Source of the DNA: Polycladidibacter hongkongensis | Lineage (GTDB): Bacteria > Pseudomonadota > Alphaproteobacteria > Rhizobiales > Stappiaceae | Direction: 5' to 3' | DNA: 64,000 nt | Assembly: GCF_001561995.1 (NCBI RefSeq) | Contig: NZ_LLWC01000004.1 | Span: 1 to 64,000 of the forward strand | Shown here: positions 44,042 to 53,927 of the stretch, piece by piece | Layout of the letters: every line of letters starts with the position of its first letter | How positions within the stretch are numbered: the stretch's first letter is position 1 | Program-made: the position numbers and the translations under genes | The notes under the pieces: model-generated | What the model saw: only the letters and a program-made list of their open reading frames with translations | Databases searched by the model: none | Told to the model about the DNA's origin: nothing

Positions 44042-45313
44042 TTATTTAGCGAGCATACGCTCGATTTCGGCAATCAGCTTTTCAGCGGATTTTTCAGAGC
44101 TTTCTTGGCCAGAAAGGGCTGTGCCGAATGCGCGGGACACAGTGTTCCAGAGCGGGCCAACACCAACGCCACTTTCAGCATAGGCCCCCCAGGTGCGGGT
44201 GTTATTTGCCAGCTGTTCTGCGAAGCCCAATTCCTCATGACGATATTCGATCTGAGAAAGCAGGGTCTTTTGCGCTGGGAATTGGTTGGTGTAGTACTTT
44301 TCAAAGAGTGGAGCACTCGCCAGATACTGCAGCAGCTTCCAAGAAGCTTCCGGGTGTTTGGTGTTGGAGTTAACCACCAGCGTACGGCCACCCAAATGGG
44401 TGCGCGGTGCGTTTGTGCCATGCATCATGACACCACTGTCAAACGGAGCGGTTTTGCCCGGGTTGTTCTTCTCATAGGCAGAGAGCAGTTGACGGTACGT
44501 GTTGGTTGGCATCATTGCCATGGCCTGTTTGCCATCAAGCAGCGCTTGCATCAGAGCAGGGTCGTGCGGCTGGTCGATTGAAAGGATGGAACGCGGTGCC
44601 AAACCTTCATCAACATAGCCCTTGAAGTAATCCATTGCGCCTGCAAGCTGCTCTTTGCTTACGCCGACTTTGTAACCACCTTTGCCGTCCTGGGTGATGA
44701 AGGAAGCGCCATTGGACCACAGGTAGTAGTTAACCGGGAACCAAACTTGCAATGCAGCAGGGAAAGCAAAACCAGTGTTGCCGGTCTTTTCCTTGATGGT
44801 CCGGCTTGCTTCTTTCAGCTCATCCCAAGTTTCAGGCTTGTCCATGATGCCAGCCGAATGGAGGACGTCAGTTCGGTAAACCATCGCCCAAGTATCTGCA
44901 GACCACGGCACACCGTAGGCTTTGCCGTCATACATTGTGAGATCGGTTGCGATATAGTCGTTAAAGCCATTAGAGAATGCACCGTATTTTGTCAGCTCCT
45001 CAACTGGCGTAACGGCTTCGGCTTCGGCCATTTCTTGTGTCCAAACAAACGCGATATGCACAACGTCTGGCCCTTGACCGACGGCTGCTTCACGCAGGAA
45101 TTGGTCGCGAGAATCTTTCCAAGAAATGGTTTGCAGATCAACTTTTATGCCCGGGTTCTGCTGCTCAAATTCGTCCAGTGCAGCGCGCATTTCCTTGCGT
45201 TCGCTGTCGTTAAAGCGGAACGAGATTTTGATGTCGTCAGCAAGAGCGCTGAGCGATGTGCTGGCCAACACAGCGCATGATATCAGTAGTTTCCGTCCAA
45301 AATTGCGAGCCAT
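44042..45313 (-). CDS. Sugar ABC transporter periplasmic binding protein (family 1)
   Basis: The frame is open to 45601, but ATG 45313 has ribosome site GGGAGGAT and begins a signal peptide ending SALA-DD. The mature part (about 400 aa) is a type 1 solute-binding protein: EFEQQNPGIKVDLQTISW, VHIAFVWTQEMAEA, GVPWSADTWAMVYRTDV, and LVVNSNTKHPEASWKLLQYLAS. It captures the sugar for the two permeases downstream; the substrate is presumably L-fucose or a related sugar. Confidence 0.92.
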   Translation of the reverse strand: MARNFGRKLLISCAVLASTSLSALADDIKISFRFNDSERKEMRAALDEFEQQNPGIKVDLQTISWKDSRDQFLREAAVGQGPDVVHIAFVWTQEMAEAEAVTPVEELTKYGAFSNGFNDYIATDLTMYDGKAYGVPWSADTWAMVYRTDVLHSAGIMDKPETWDELKEASRTIKEKTGNTGFAFPAALQVWFPVNYYLWSNGASFITQDGKGGYKVGVSKEQLAGAMDYFKGYVDEGLAPRSILSIDQPHDPALMQALLDGKQAMAMMPTNTYRQLLSAYEKNNPGKTAPFDSGVMMHGTNAPRTHLGGRTLVVNSNTKHPEASWKLLQYLASAPLFEKYYTNQFPAQKTLLSQIEYRHEELGFAEQLANNTRTWGAYAESGVGVGPLWNTVSRAFGTALSGQESSEKSAEKLIAEIERMLAK

Positions 45314-45338
45314 GATAAAAATCCTCCCAATGGCTGTA

Positions 45339-46484
45339 TTAATGAATATCCTCTTTGAGTACGCAGAAGCGGTGCAATGCCTCTGGATCAGGCTCAAACC
45401 CGATCCCCGCTCCACTTGGTAGTGGCAATGTCCCGTTTTCGGGTTGCACCACCAGGTCTCCCAGATCTGTGCGAAGAGGGTTTGGGTTGAAGTCAAGTTC
45501 AACCCGGCCGTCGCCACCAATGGCGGCCAACGTGTGCAATGAGGCCGCAAGGCCCAAAGCTGTGCCCATGTAGTGTAGGGTACAGCCGCTCCCGTTTTCA
45601 CGGGCGTATTTGCCGGATTTTACCACGCCTGATATGCCGCCCCATTTAGCAACATCAGGTTGGATAACACCCAGCGAATTGTTGTCGACGTGCTCCTTAA
45701 ACTTTTCAAAGGACGGGATGTTTTCGCCTGCTGCCAGCGGCACCGACACATCCCGGGCCAGTGAGACCCAAGCTTCCTCACTGGCATCTGCACGAATGGC
45801 TTCCTCCACAAAAGCCAAATTGTATTCTTCCAATGCGTTGATTGCATCCCGGGCGCCTTGTCCCTCCCAGTTTTGGTTTGCGTCAACACAAAGCATCATG
45901 TTGTGGGCATCTCCCTTGCGAAAACGGGAAAGCACATCCTTATCGCGCTCCAGATCGAAGCCGACTTTGATCTTCACGCCTGTGTGCCCGGCTTTATGCA
46001 AGCGCGCGGCAAGCGTATCGACTTCACCTACCCCGGGCGAGCTGGCATAGACATTGACGCGCTGTGTCGCATTAGCTCCTAACAGTCGTGACAGAGAGAT
46101 TCCCGCGCGGCGAGCGAACAGGTCCGCCATCGCCATATCAAGGCCAGCAAGGCAGTGGTTGAAAGGGCCGGGTTCGCCAGTGTGAATTACCATCCGCGCC
46201 AGCTCTATTTCCAATTCTTCGCGCAAGTTCGGCCATTGGATGCGTTCCTTCTTCATGAGGGTTGGTCCAATGGGATCTCGCAGTAGCTCAAGGCGGGCGC
46301 GGTTGCCACGTGGGGGGTAGTTGCACCACGCCTCGCCCCAGCCATACGCGCCGTCTTTGGCGGTGAGTTTAATAAGTAGGCCGTTGCGAATTGGCATATC
46401 TGCTAGGGAAGAAATCGGCCCGCCATCCACCTGACAAGCAAGTGCAAACAGTTCAATTCGTTCAATTTTTTCTTCCAGCAACAT
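45339..46484 (-). CDS. Enolase-superfamily sugar-acid dehydratase (candidate L-fuconate dehydratase)
   Basis: This mandelate-racemase/muconate-lactonising-type protein (381 aa from ATG 46484, which has AGGA upstream) has the acid-base Lys motif GVKIKVG, metal ligands in CVDANQNW, FVEEAI and AGENI, and a His near LHYMGT. Such enzymes dehydrate aldonic acids to 2-keto-3-deoxy acids. Neighbouring lactonase, dehydrogenases and mutarotase suggest L-fuconate as substrate. Subgroup substrate is inferred. It heads the leftward operon and is divergent from the GntR gene. Confidence 0.82.
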   Translation of the reverse strand: MLLEEKIERIELFALACQVDGGPISSLADMPIRNGLLIKLTAKDGAYGWGEAWCNYPPRGNRARLELLRDPIGPTLMKKERIQWPNLREELEIELARMVIHTGEPGPFNHCLAGLDMAMADLFARRAGISLSRLLGANATQRVNVYASSPGVGEVDTLAARLHKAGHTGVKIKVGFDLERDKDVLSRFRKGDAHNMMLCVDANQNWEGQGARDAINALEEYNLAFVEEAIRADASEEAWVSLARDVSVPLAAGENIPSFEKFKEHVDNNSLGVIQPDVAKWGGISGVVKSGKYARENGSGCTLHYMGTALGLAASLHTLAAIGGDGRVELDFNPNPLRTDLGDLVVQPENGTLPLPSGAGIGFEPDPEALHRFCVLKEDIH

Positions 46485-46647
46485 GCCATTCCTCAAACTT
46501 AGAATTAGAAATATTTCAGAGATTCGTAACTGATTAATCAGTGATTGTCTAGGGATGTTTTTGTGATTGACAAAAAGTCAATCTTAAGTCAGAACAATTC
46601 TAGTAATCGGAAGTGGCATCGAAAATCCAAAGCAAAGGGACGGGAAT
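46485..46647. promoter_or_regulatory. Divergent operator/promoter region of the sugar-acid locus
   Basis: A perfect 14-bp palindrome ACTGATTAATCAGT lies at 46529-46542, and a perfect inverted repeat GATTGAC-N5-GTCAATC at 46565-46583. On the minus strand TTGTCA (46573-46568), an 18-bp spacer and GACAAT (46549-46544) form a plausible sigma-70 promoter for the dehydratase operon. The palindrome overlaps the expected start site, a typical repressor position. Both repeats are candidates for the adjacent GntR regulator. Confidence 0.65.
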
Positions 46648-47283
46648 ATGTCTCGAGTGGAAGCCTATCAAAAGTTTAGAGAACGGCTGTTTTCTGGCGA
46701 ACTGTCGCCGGGGCAGTTTGTGACGCAAAAAGAGTTGGCGCAGCTTGCAGGAGTGCCGGTGGGCGCGGCGCGTGAAGCGATTCAGAAGCTGGAGCATGAA
46801 TCGCTGCTTAAGGTTCACCCGCAGCGTGGCATTCAGGTCGCGGACATAACCACAAAGTTTATTCGCGAGGCTTTTGGTCTGCGCGCAGTAATTGAAAAAG
46901 CGGCTCTACACGAGTTCGCAGCAGGCGAATTCAAGTTTGAAATTGCCATCTTGCTCAAACACACCCGCGAGGTGCTGGAGCAGGCGCAAAATGAACCCAC
47001 ACCGGATTTACTGGACCGTGCGGTCGAGGTGGATTGGGAAATGCACGACAAAATCATCGCTTGCATGAACAACGATCTTCTAAGCGAGACGTATCAGATC
47101 AACGCCGCGCGCTTGCGCCTTATTAAAACGAACAACCGTTTGTCTCCAAGCCGGGCAATCTCGGCATTGGAGGAGCATCTTGAAATTCTCGAGTTTTGCG
47201 AGGCAGGGGATGCTACGGGGGCAGTAAATGCCCTTGAAAAACACATTAACACGGCGATGAACCGCGCCTTACAAGGAAAATAG
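46648..47283 (+). CDS. GntR/FCD-family regulator of the sugar-acid locus
   Basis: The 211-aa protein has an N-terminal winged helix-turn-helix (about 5-70; [31 protein letters not shown]) and a C-terminal FCD ligand domain (about 75-205; helices with metal-binding-type DWEMHDKI and EEHLEIL). It probably senses the sugar acid and represses the divergent operon. It starts the rightward group with the ATPase and aldo/keto reductase. Confidence 0.9.
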   Translation: MSRVEAYQKFRERLFSGELSPGQFVTQKELAQLAGVPVGAAREAIQKLEHESLLKVHPQRGIQVADITTKFIREAFGLRAVIEKAALHEFAAGEFKFEIAILLKHTREVLEQAQNEPTPDLLDRAVEVDWEMHDKIIACMNNDLLSETYQINAARLRLIKTNNRLSPSRAISALEEHLEILEFCEAGDATGAVNALEKHINTAMNRALQGK

Positions 47284-47297
47284 GAGCCTGCCAGAGC

Positions 47298-48377
47298 ATG
47301 TCGCAGATTGATATTTCGTCCATCGAAAAACGCTACGGAAACCACGAGGTTATCCATGGAATCGATGTAAAGATCGAGGATGGGGAATTTGCGGTGCTCG
47401 TTGGCCCCTCCGGCTGCGGTAAATCTACCTTGCTGCGTATGATTGCCGGCCTTGAAGACATCTCCGGCGGAGAAATCTCCATTGGTGGTAAGGTCGTAAA
47501 TGACCTGCCACCAAAAGAGCGCAACATCGCCATGGTGTTCCAGAACTACGCTCTTTACCCGCATATGACTGTCGCTGAAAACATGGGCTTTAGCTTGAAA
47601 CTTGCCAAAGCCGACAAGGGCGAAATAGCGGAGAAAGTTAAGGCAGCGGCTGATATTCTCGGCCTTCATGAGCTTTTGGAGCGCTACCCGCGCCAACTAT
47701 CAGGCGGTCAGCGGCAGCGTGTTGCAATGGGCCGTGCAATTGTGCGCGATCCAAGCGTGTTTTTGTTCGATGAGCCGTTATCTAACCTTGATGCAAAGCT
47801 GCGTGTGAAAATGCGCACCGAAATCAAAGCGCTGCATCAAAAGCTCAAAAACACAATTGTTTACGTAACCCATGACCAGATCGAAGCCATGACCATGGCG
47901 GATAAAATCATCGTTCTGGAGGGTGGCTTTGTTTCTCAAGTGGGAACACCACTGGAACTCTACGACAATCCGCGTAACACCTTTGTAGCGACGTTTATTG
48001 GCTCGCCCTCTATGAATTTGATTGGTGCAAAGGTGATTGACAGCAACTTCGTCGAACTGGAAACCGGTCAGGGTTTTGCTTTTGCCAACGAGCTAGAGGC
48101 AGGCAGGGAAATCAAGATCGGCATTCGCCCAGAGCACATGCATCTGGCAGATGAAGCCAGCGACACAACAGTTGCAACGCAAGTCATGGTTGTTGAGCCC
48201 ACCGGTGCTGAAACCCATGTAATCTGCTCAAACGACGAGCTGGAGATACTGGCCGCTATCCGTGATCGCGTGGATTTGGTGCCCGGACAAAAAATAAATT
48301 TGTCAGTGGACGCAGGTCGCTTGCATGTTTTCTGTGCCAAGAGCGGATTGGCTATTGAAGCCAAGACGGGCCAGTAA
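47298..48377 (+). CDS. Sugar ABC transporter ATPase (MalK/UgpC type)
   Basis: The 359-aa protein has Walker [10 protein letters not shown], the Q-loop, signature [14 protein letters not shown], Walker B VFLFDEP, switch His in YVTHDQ and a C-terminal TOBE regulatory domain (about 240-359). It energises the permease pair encoded on the opposite strand at 42205-43961. It lies 14 bp after the regulator gene. Confidence 0.95.
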   Translation: MSQIDISSIEKRYGNHEVIHGIDVKIEDGEFAVLVGPSGCGKSTLLRMIAGLEDISGGEISIGGKVVNDLPPKERNIAMVFQNYALYPHMTVAENMGFSLKLAKADKGEIAEKVKAAADILGLHELLERYPRQLSGGQRQRVAMGRAIVRDPSVFLFDEPLSNLDAKLRVKMRTEIKALHQKLKNTIVYVTHDQIEAMTMADKIIVLEGGFVSQVGTPLELYDNPRNTFVATFIGSPSMNLIGAKVIDSNFVELETGQGFAFANELEAGREIKIGIRPEHMHLADEASDTTVATQVMVVEPTGAETHVICSNDELEILAAIRDRVDLVPGQKINLSVDAGRLHVFCAKSGLAIEAKTGQ

Positions 48378-48403
48378 GTCTTCCACGGCATTTTGGGATA
48401 GAA

Positions 48404-49447
48404 ATGGAAATGGAATCGCGCAAGGAGGGAGAGCAGCTCCCTCGCACAAGGCTGCACCGCTCTGGGCTGGAAATTTCTCAGATCTCCTTTGGCTGTAGCT
48501 CTATCGGGAACCTCTATCAAGAGATTTCCGAGGAGGCGGCACATGAGGTTCTGCAAGCAGCGTGGGATGCGGGAATACGCTATTTTGATGTCTCACCGTT
48601 CTATGGCTTTGGCCTTGCAGAACAGCGCCTCGGGCGTTTTCTGGCCGGAAAAAAGGGGGAGGACTATGTCGTCTCTACCAAGGCCGGCCGTTCCCTCATA
48701 CCTGTCGATCCTGCAGACGTTCCCAAGTCTTCCTTTGTAAATCCGCTGCCCTACGCACCGGGGTTTGACTACAGTTACGATGGTTTAATGCGCTCGTTTG
48801 AAGCGACCAAGCAACGGATGCCGGACAACTCTGTCGATATTCTCTACATACACGACATTGGGGAGCGGATTCACGGGCCTGAAGAGAACGCAAAACACGT
48901 GAAGCTGTTCTTGGACGGGGGCTTGCGTGCTGTTGAGGAAATCAAGAAATATGAAGGGCTGAAGTCAGTCGGTCTTGGTGTCAACGAAGTCGAAATTTGC
49001 ATAGATCTGGCTGAGCGCGCTGATCTTGATCTCTTCTTGTTGGCTGGCCGATATACCCTGTTGGATCGGCGGGCAGAGCCAAAGCTGTTACCGATGTGCC
49101 AAGAGCGAAACATGCAGCTTGTTATTGGCGGCGTTTACAACTCTGGGATTCTGGCAACCGGTGCAAAAAACGATGCACATTTTGACTACAAGCCTGCTCC
49201 GGATGAGGTTGTGGCCCGAGTCAAAGGTATCGAGGCTGTTTGTAACAAGTATGATGTGCCAATCGCCAGCGCCTCTTTGCAGTTCCCTCGCAACCACCCG
49301 GCAGTTGCCTCGGTCTTGATCGGCACTGGCAAGGTCTCCTCGCTGCAGCGCTCGCTACGTGGGTTGGAAGATGCGGTGCCGCCAGCGCTCTGGCAGGAAT
49401 GCGACGCGATAGCCCGTGCGGACGGCGGCATACAGCTAGGAAAATAA
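48404..49447 (+). CDS. Aldo/keto reductase, aldose 1-dehydrogenase type (candidate L-fucose dehydrogenase)
   Basis: The 347-aa aldo/keto reductase has FDVSPFYGFGLAEQRLG with the Asp/Tyr pair, Lys in VSTKAGR, and LYIHDIG at the active site. The segment after the Lys (RSLIPV, then FDYSYDGLMRSFEAT) is the pattern of D-threo-aldose 1-dehydrogenases, which oxidise L-fucose and similar sugars to lactones. It would supply the substrate of the lactonase encoded on the other strand. ATG 48404 or 48410 may be used. Confidence 0.85.
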   Translation: MEMESRKEGEQLPRTRLHRSGLEISQISFGCSSIGNLYQEISEEAAHEVLQAAWDAGIRYFDVSPFYGFGLAEQRLGRFLAGKKGEDYVVSTKAGRSLIPVDPADVPKSSFVNPLPYAPGFDYSYDGLMRSFEATKQRMPDNSVDILYIHDIGERIHGPEENAKHVKLFLDGGLRAVEEIKKYEGLKSVGLGVNEVEICIDLAERADLDLFLLAGRYTLLDRRAEPKLLPMCQERNMQLVIGGVYNSGILATGAKNDAHFDYKPAPDEVVARVKGIEAVCNKYDVPIASASLQFPRNHPAVASVLIGTGKVSSLQRSLRGLEDAVPPALWQECDAIARADGGIQLGK

Positions 49448-49454
49448 ATGGAAA

Positions 49455-49496
49455 AGCGGCGGCAAATGAATGCCATATGCCGCCGCTCTCTTTTTT
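49455..49496. terminator. Bidirectional terminator
   Basis: AGCGGCGGCA at 49455-49464 pairs perfectly with TGCCGCCGCT at 49478-49487. A T run follows at 49491-49496 on the plus strand and a T-rich segment on the minus strand, serving both convergent genes. Confidence 0.93.
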
Positions 49497-49515
49497 GTCT
49501 CAGGTTTAAGGGCCT

Positions 49516-51285
49516 TTAGCCCTTCAGTTGCCCTGCAAGTTCCTCGGCCTTGTCTCCAGCGATGATATGCAGAACCGCATCACCGGCTTTTTGCACTGGA
49601 ACACCAGAAGCTGCCATCGCGGCCAGATCTGCCTTGGCAATGTCGGCCAGCTCAACGCGTACCCGAGTATGTGCAATAACAGCTGCGCTGACGATATTGC
49701 CCGCGCCGCCCAGTTGCGCGCTTAGGCTGGCCGCATCGATGTTTGCTGAAACCGCTTGAGCAGGTGCGGTTGCAGCTTCGTTGGCAGCGTTATCGGCCTG
49801 CAACTCAGCATCGGTCGGGATGTGGGCTTCCTCACCTGTACCACCGGAGGAGATGTAGGTTTCCATATCCGTCTTCAGGTTTTCTGAAGCTGGACCAAAG
49901 ATTGCCTGAATGCCATTGCCGACGCGCACAACGCCGCGAGCGCCAAGAGATTTTAGCTTGTCGTCGCTTACAAGGTCAGGGTTTTTCACACCGATACGCA
50001 AACGTGTGATGCAGGCATCCAGATTGTCGATGTTGTTTACACCGCCAAAGGCTTGAACGAGTGCACCGGAGATCCCGGTATCAACCGCCTTGTCGCGGAT
50101 TAGGGCTTCGTCGTCCTCACGGCCCGGGGTTTTCAGGTTTAGCCAGCTGATCAGCACGCGGAAGACGGTGTAGTAAATTGCGGCATAAGCCAAGCCGAAC
50201 GGGATAAGCATCCACCCTTTGCTGGACAGCGAGAACAGCAATGTGAAGTCGATAAAACCATGCGAGAAGGTCATGCCATGCTTGACTTCAAAGATGATCA
50301 TCAGCGCATAGCCGATACCCGCCATCAGAGCGTGTGCCACGTAAAGCACTGGCGCAACAAAGAGGAATGAGAACTCGATAGGCTCGGTAATACCGGTCAG
50401 GAACGAGGTCAGCGCTGCGGAGATCATCAAGCCGCCAACAACGGTACGGTTTTGCGGCTTGGCAGAGTGCCAGATCGCAATGGCTGCTGCAGGAAGACCG
50501 AACATTTTGAACAGGTAGCCGCCAGCCATGTTACCGGCGGTCGGGTCTCCAACAAGGTATCGTTGGATCTCACCAGTAACAACTTGCCCGGTTGCCGGAT
50601 CAAGGTAGGAGCCTGCTTCATAGAAGAACGGTACGTTCCAGATGTGGTGCAGACCAAACGGGATTAGCGAACGCTCAATGACACCGTAGATGAAGAAAGC
50701 AAGCTCTGGGTTTTCTTTAGCTGCCCAATCTGAGAAGGCCTTGATGCCTGCACCAATCGGTGGCCAAGCAAACGCCAGCACAATACCAACAATCATACAG
50801 GCAACTGCTGTAATGATCGGCACGAAGCGCTTACCAGCGAAGAAACCAAGATAGTCAGGAAGCTTGATACGGAAGAAGCGGTTGAACATTGCAGCGGAGA
50901 TGCCACCTGCAATGATGCCGCCGAACACACCTGTATCAATAGACGTGATGCCCAGAATGGACTTCGTCTCAACACCGGCAGCGTCTGCAACAACGCCCAT
51001 TGTGGCCAGCATGACACCATAGCCAACAACAGCGGAAAGCGCGGCAACACCATCATTCTTTGTAAAACCGATGGCCACCGCAATGGCAAAGAGCAATGGC
51101 AGATTGCCGAAGATGGATCCACCGGCCTGTTCGATTATGTGGTTAAACACTTCCGGGAAAAGTCCGAACCCGGCGGCACCCACGCCGAGGAAGATACCAG
51201 CAACCGGCATAACCGCCACTGGAAGCATCAAGGACTTACCGACTTTTTGCAGGGCCGCAAAGGCGCCTGAACCGGATAAGCTCAT
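49516..51285 (-). CDS. ptsG: PTS glucose-type transporter EIICB with extra EIIB-like domain
   Basis: The EIIC membrane domain (about 1-385) matches PtsG blocks ([15 protein letters not shown]-like start, [37 protein letters not shown]). The first EIIB domain (about 400-480) has the phosphorylated Cys425 in [12 protein letters not shown] linker of Ala/Glu leads to a second EIIB-like domain (about 515-589) whose matching segment has Ala for Cys (VIAHTRVRV), so it cannot be phosphorylated. Substrate is glucose or N-acetylglucosamine. ATG 51285 has AGGAG; the frame is open to 51312. Operon with the EI fusion. Confidence 0.88.
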   Translation of the reverse strand: MSLSGSGAFAALQKVGKSLMLPVAVMPVAGIFLGVGAAGFGLFPEVFNHIIEQAGGSIFGNLPLLFAIAVAIGFTKNDGVAALSAVVGYGVMLATMGVVADAAGVETKSILGITSIDTGVFGGIIAGGISAAMFNRFFRIKLPDYLGFFAGKRFVPIITAVACMIVGIVLAFAWPPIGAGIKAFSDWAAKENPELAFFIYGVIERSLIPFGLHHIWNVPFFYEAGSYLDPATGQVVTGEIQRYLVGDPTAGNMAGGYLFKMFGLPAAAIAIWHSAKPQNRTVVGGLMISAALTSFLTGITEPIEFSFLFVAPVLYVAHALMAGIGYALMIIFEVKHGMTFSHGFIDFTLLFSLSSKGWMLIPFGLAYAAIYYTVFRVLISWLNLKTPGREDDEALIRDKAVDTGISGALVQAFGGVNNIDNLDACITRLRIGVKNPDLVSDDKLKSLGARGVVRVGNGIQAIFGPASENLKTDMETYISSGGTGEEAHIPTDAELQADNAANEAATAPAQAVSANIDAASLSAQLGGAGNIVSAAVIAHTRVRVELADIAKADLAAMAASGVPVQKAGDAVLHIIAGDKAEELAGQLKG

Positions 51286-51386
51286 TTGTTTTCTCCTGAC
51301 TATAGAAGTCATTTACTGCTTTATTATGGGCGACGGATTGCTACCCCAACACGCCGCCATTGCTTGCCAAAGAGGACTTGGGCAAA

Positions 51387-53927
51387 TCACTTGTATGGTT
51401 TGACGAGGGCGAGCACGTCGGCCGTATCCGCGCATTGCAGGGCTTGCCGCGCCAGCTCCTTGCTTTCGCTCATGGAGAGCTCACGCACTTTCTGTTTCAC
51501 TTCCGGCAGGGAGGGAACGGAGACTGAGAGCTCCTTCACCCCAAGACCGATCAGAACAGGCACCGCTTCGCTCTGGCTGGCGAGACCACCGCAAACACCA
51601 ACCCATTTTCCGTTTGCGTCAGCTGCCTTTACAGTCATGTCGATCATGCGCAGAATAGCTGGATGCAACGGATTGGCACGCGAGGCCAGCTGCGCATGGC
51701 CACGGTCAATCGCCAGCACATATTGCGTGAGGTCGTTGGTCCCAACTGAGAAGAAGTCGACTTCCGCAGCCAGTTTGTCCGCCATCAATGCAGCGGAGGG
51801 GACCTCGATCATGATGCCGATTTCGACCGGCTCAATGCCCATTTTCTTCTCTTCTTCCCGCACAAGCGCTTTGACAGCGCGCAACTCATCAAGAGCTGCA
51901 ATCATCGGGAACATGATGCGGGCACGGCCCTTGTTGGCTTGTGAGAGGATCGCGCGCACTTGGGACCGCAAGATAGAGGGGCGCTCGATGCCAATGCGCA
52001 CACCGCGTAAACCGAGGAAGGGGTTTTCCTCCTCTGGCAATGGCAGGTAGGGCAGGGGTTTGTCGCCGCCAACATCCAGTGTGCGGATGATAACAGGGCG
52101 ATCCTTACCCATAACTTCTAGGATGCCGCCAACTTCTTCGCCCTGTTCTTCTTCGCTCGGCGCGTTTAGGCGTTCAAGATAGAGGAACTCCGAACGCAGC
52201 AAGCCAACAGCTTCGGCTCCGGCAGCAACCGCTTTTTCAGCGTCAGCTTTGCTGCCAATGTTGGCCGCGATCTCAATACGCACGCCATCAGTTGTGATAG
52301 CTGGGTCTTGCGCAGCAGCTTGGAATTGTGCCCGCCGCTCTGCTTCCTTCTCGATTTTTTCTTTAAAGGCAGCGATCTCATCAGCGCTTGGAGCAACACG
52401 TATGGTGCCGCGCTTTGCATCCAGTAGCAGCTCTGTTCCATCTTGGTGATCGGCTAAGCCGCGCTCCACATTCACCAAGTAGGGAAGGTTGTTAGAGCGC
52501 GCTATAATAGCTGCGTGCGATGCTGAGCCGCCCGCATGTGTGCACAGGCCAACCACTTTTGACAGGTCGAGCATCACGATTTCACTCGGCGTGATGTCTT
52601 CCATAAGCAGAATAGAGGGGTCTTGTAGATCACCTTCGCTGCTGGAAAGACCAAGCAACTTGCGAAGCACACGCTCTCCCACATCGCGAACATCGGCTGC
52701 GCGACCCGCCAGCAATGGATCATCCATCGCCGCCAGCTTCTCGGCTTGTACTTTGTAGGCATGTTGCCAAGACCATGCAGCAGAACAGCCGCTGGCAATG
52801 TCTTTCTGCGCCGCTTCAGTCATGTCAGGATCTTCAAGAAGCTGGCAATGCGCGAAAAACACATCTGCGAGCTCGTCTTGACTGCGTTCTTGCAAACTAG
52901 AAATGATGGCGCGAATGTCCTGCCTACTGGTGTAAATCGCTTCAAGCAGCGCAGTGGTCTCTGCTTCTTTATCATCTGCAAGGCGGACAACGGGCGGTAG
53001 TTTGTTCTTGCGAGAGGTCAGTTTTCCTATCGCACGACCAGGAGCCGCAGTGTAGCCAAGATAAACACCCTCTTCCGTAGAGCGGGTGGAAATTAACGGC
53101 TCTTCTTCGTCAAACGCTTCAGTCGGCGCAGTGGCAGCCGCATTGCTTACATCTTCGCCTAGTCCTAGAAAAATGGCATCGAGTAATTCGGCGAGTGCCG
53201 CACCTGCATCAGGTCCGTTGGCCTCGATCACTAGTGAATCACCGAACTTTGTCTTTAGTGCCATAATGCCGGTGACGCTATCTGCTCGAGTGTCGTTGCC
53301 ATTGGCGCGTAGTGTAATTGCGCTGCTGTATTTGCGAGCAATGGCGACTATGCGCGCCGCAGGCCGGGCATGTAGGCCTACCGGGTTTGGAATGGTGATT
53401 TGGGCTGTCTCGGTACTGCTTGGGCCGTCTCCTGCCGTTCCGAGTTGTGTCGGCGCCTTTGCAATGGCACCGATATAGCCAAGCGTACCGGATATATCCT
53501 TGATTTCCTGCCCGAAAGGCAAGATCGGGGTGAGGGCCTCGCCACTGGTTACAACGACAGCTGAGAGCAAGCTAATCGCTTTTTCTCCAATAATATCAGC
53601 ATCAAATGTAAGGAGTGGTGCACCTGCTTTGACAGTGTCGCCCTCTTTCGTAAGCAGCTTAAACCCTTCCCCTCGCAGGGTGACAGTATCAAGCCCGATA
53701 TGGACAAGCACTTCGTGTGTGCCATCTGATAGCGTCACAGCGTGGTGTGATGGGTGGATCTGCGTTACCTTGCCGGAGATCGGCGCATAAAGAGTGGTGT
53801 CGGTCGGGTCTATTGCAACACCATCCCCCATCATTTTTTCAGCGAAAACCGGATCTGGCAGACTGGTGATTGGCTGCAAGACACCCTTTAGTGGTGGATG
53901 TATAGCAAACTTAGCAGATGCGGACAT
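51387..53927 (-). CDS. PTS multidomain protein: EIIA(Glc)-HPr-EI fusion
   Basis: The 846-aa protein joins three PTS parts in one chain: EIIA-Glc (about 1-165, phosphorylated His76 in VLVHIGLDTV), HPr (about 175-262, His186 in NPVGLHARPA), and enzyme I (about 285-846, His471 in GGSASHAAIIAR, with PEP-binding GIMIEVPSA and FSVGTNDLTQYVLA). It carries phosphate from PEP all the way to the EIIB domain of the PtsG-like transporter, encoded 100 bp downstream. All phospho-His residues are present. Similar fusions occur in other proteobacteria, such as the NagF type. Confidence 0.93.
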   Translation of the reverse strand: MSASAKFAIHPPLKGVLQPITSLPDPVFAEKMMGDGVAIDPTDTTLYAPISGKVTQIHPSHHAVTLSDGTHEVLVHIGLDTVTLRGEGFKLLTKEGDTVKAGAPLLTFDADIIGEKAISLLSAVVVTSGEALTPILPFGQEIKDISGTLGYIGAIAKAPTQLGTAGDGPSSTETAQITIPNPVGLHARPAARIVAIARKYSSAITLRANGNDTRADSVTGIMALKTKFGDSLVIEANGPDAGAALAELLDAIFLGLGEDVSNAAATAPTEAFDEEEPLISTRSTEEGVYLGYTAAPGRAIGKLTSRKNKLPPVVRLADDKEAETTALLEAIYTSRQDIRAIISSLQERSQDELADVFFAHCQLLEDPDMTEAAQKDIASGCSAAWSWQHAYKVQAEKLAAMDDPLLAGRAADVRDVGERVLRKLLGLSSSEGDLQDPSILLMEDITPSEIVMLDLSKVVGLCTHAGGSASHAAIIARSNNLPYLVNVERGLADHQDGTELLLDAKRGTIRVAPSADEIAAFKEKIEKEAERRAQFQAAAQDPAITTDGVRIEIAANIGSKADAEKAVAAGAEAVGLLRSEFLYLERLNAPSEEEQGEEVGGILEVMGKDRPVIIRTLDVGGDKPLPYLPLPEEENPFLGLRGVRIGIERPSILRSQVRAILSQANKGRARIMFPMIAALDELRAVKALVREEEKKMGIEPVEIGIMIEVPSAALMADKLAAEVDFFSVGTNDLTQYVLAIDRGHAQLASRANPLHPAILRMIDMTVKAADANGKWVGVCGGLASQSEAVPVLIGLGVKELSVSVPSLPEVKQKVRELSMSESKELARQALQCADTADVLALVKPYK

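Noticed and set aside
44042-45601. Start of the sugar-binding protein at 45601
   Set aside because: The extra 96 residues overlap the dehydratase gene and precede a clear signal peptide with a good ribosome site at 45313.
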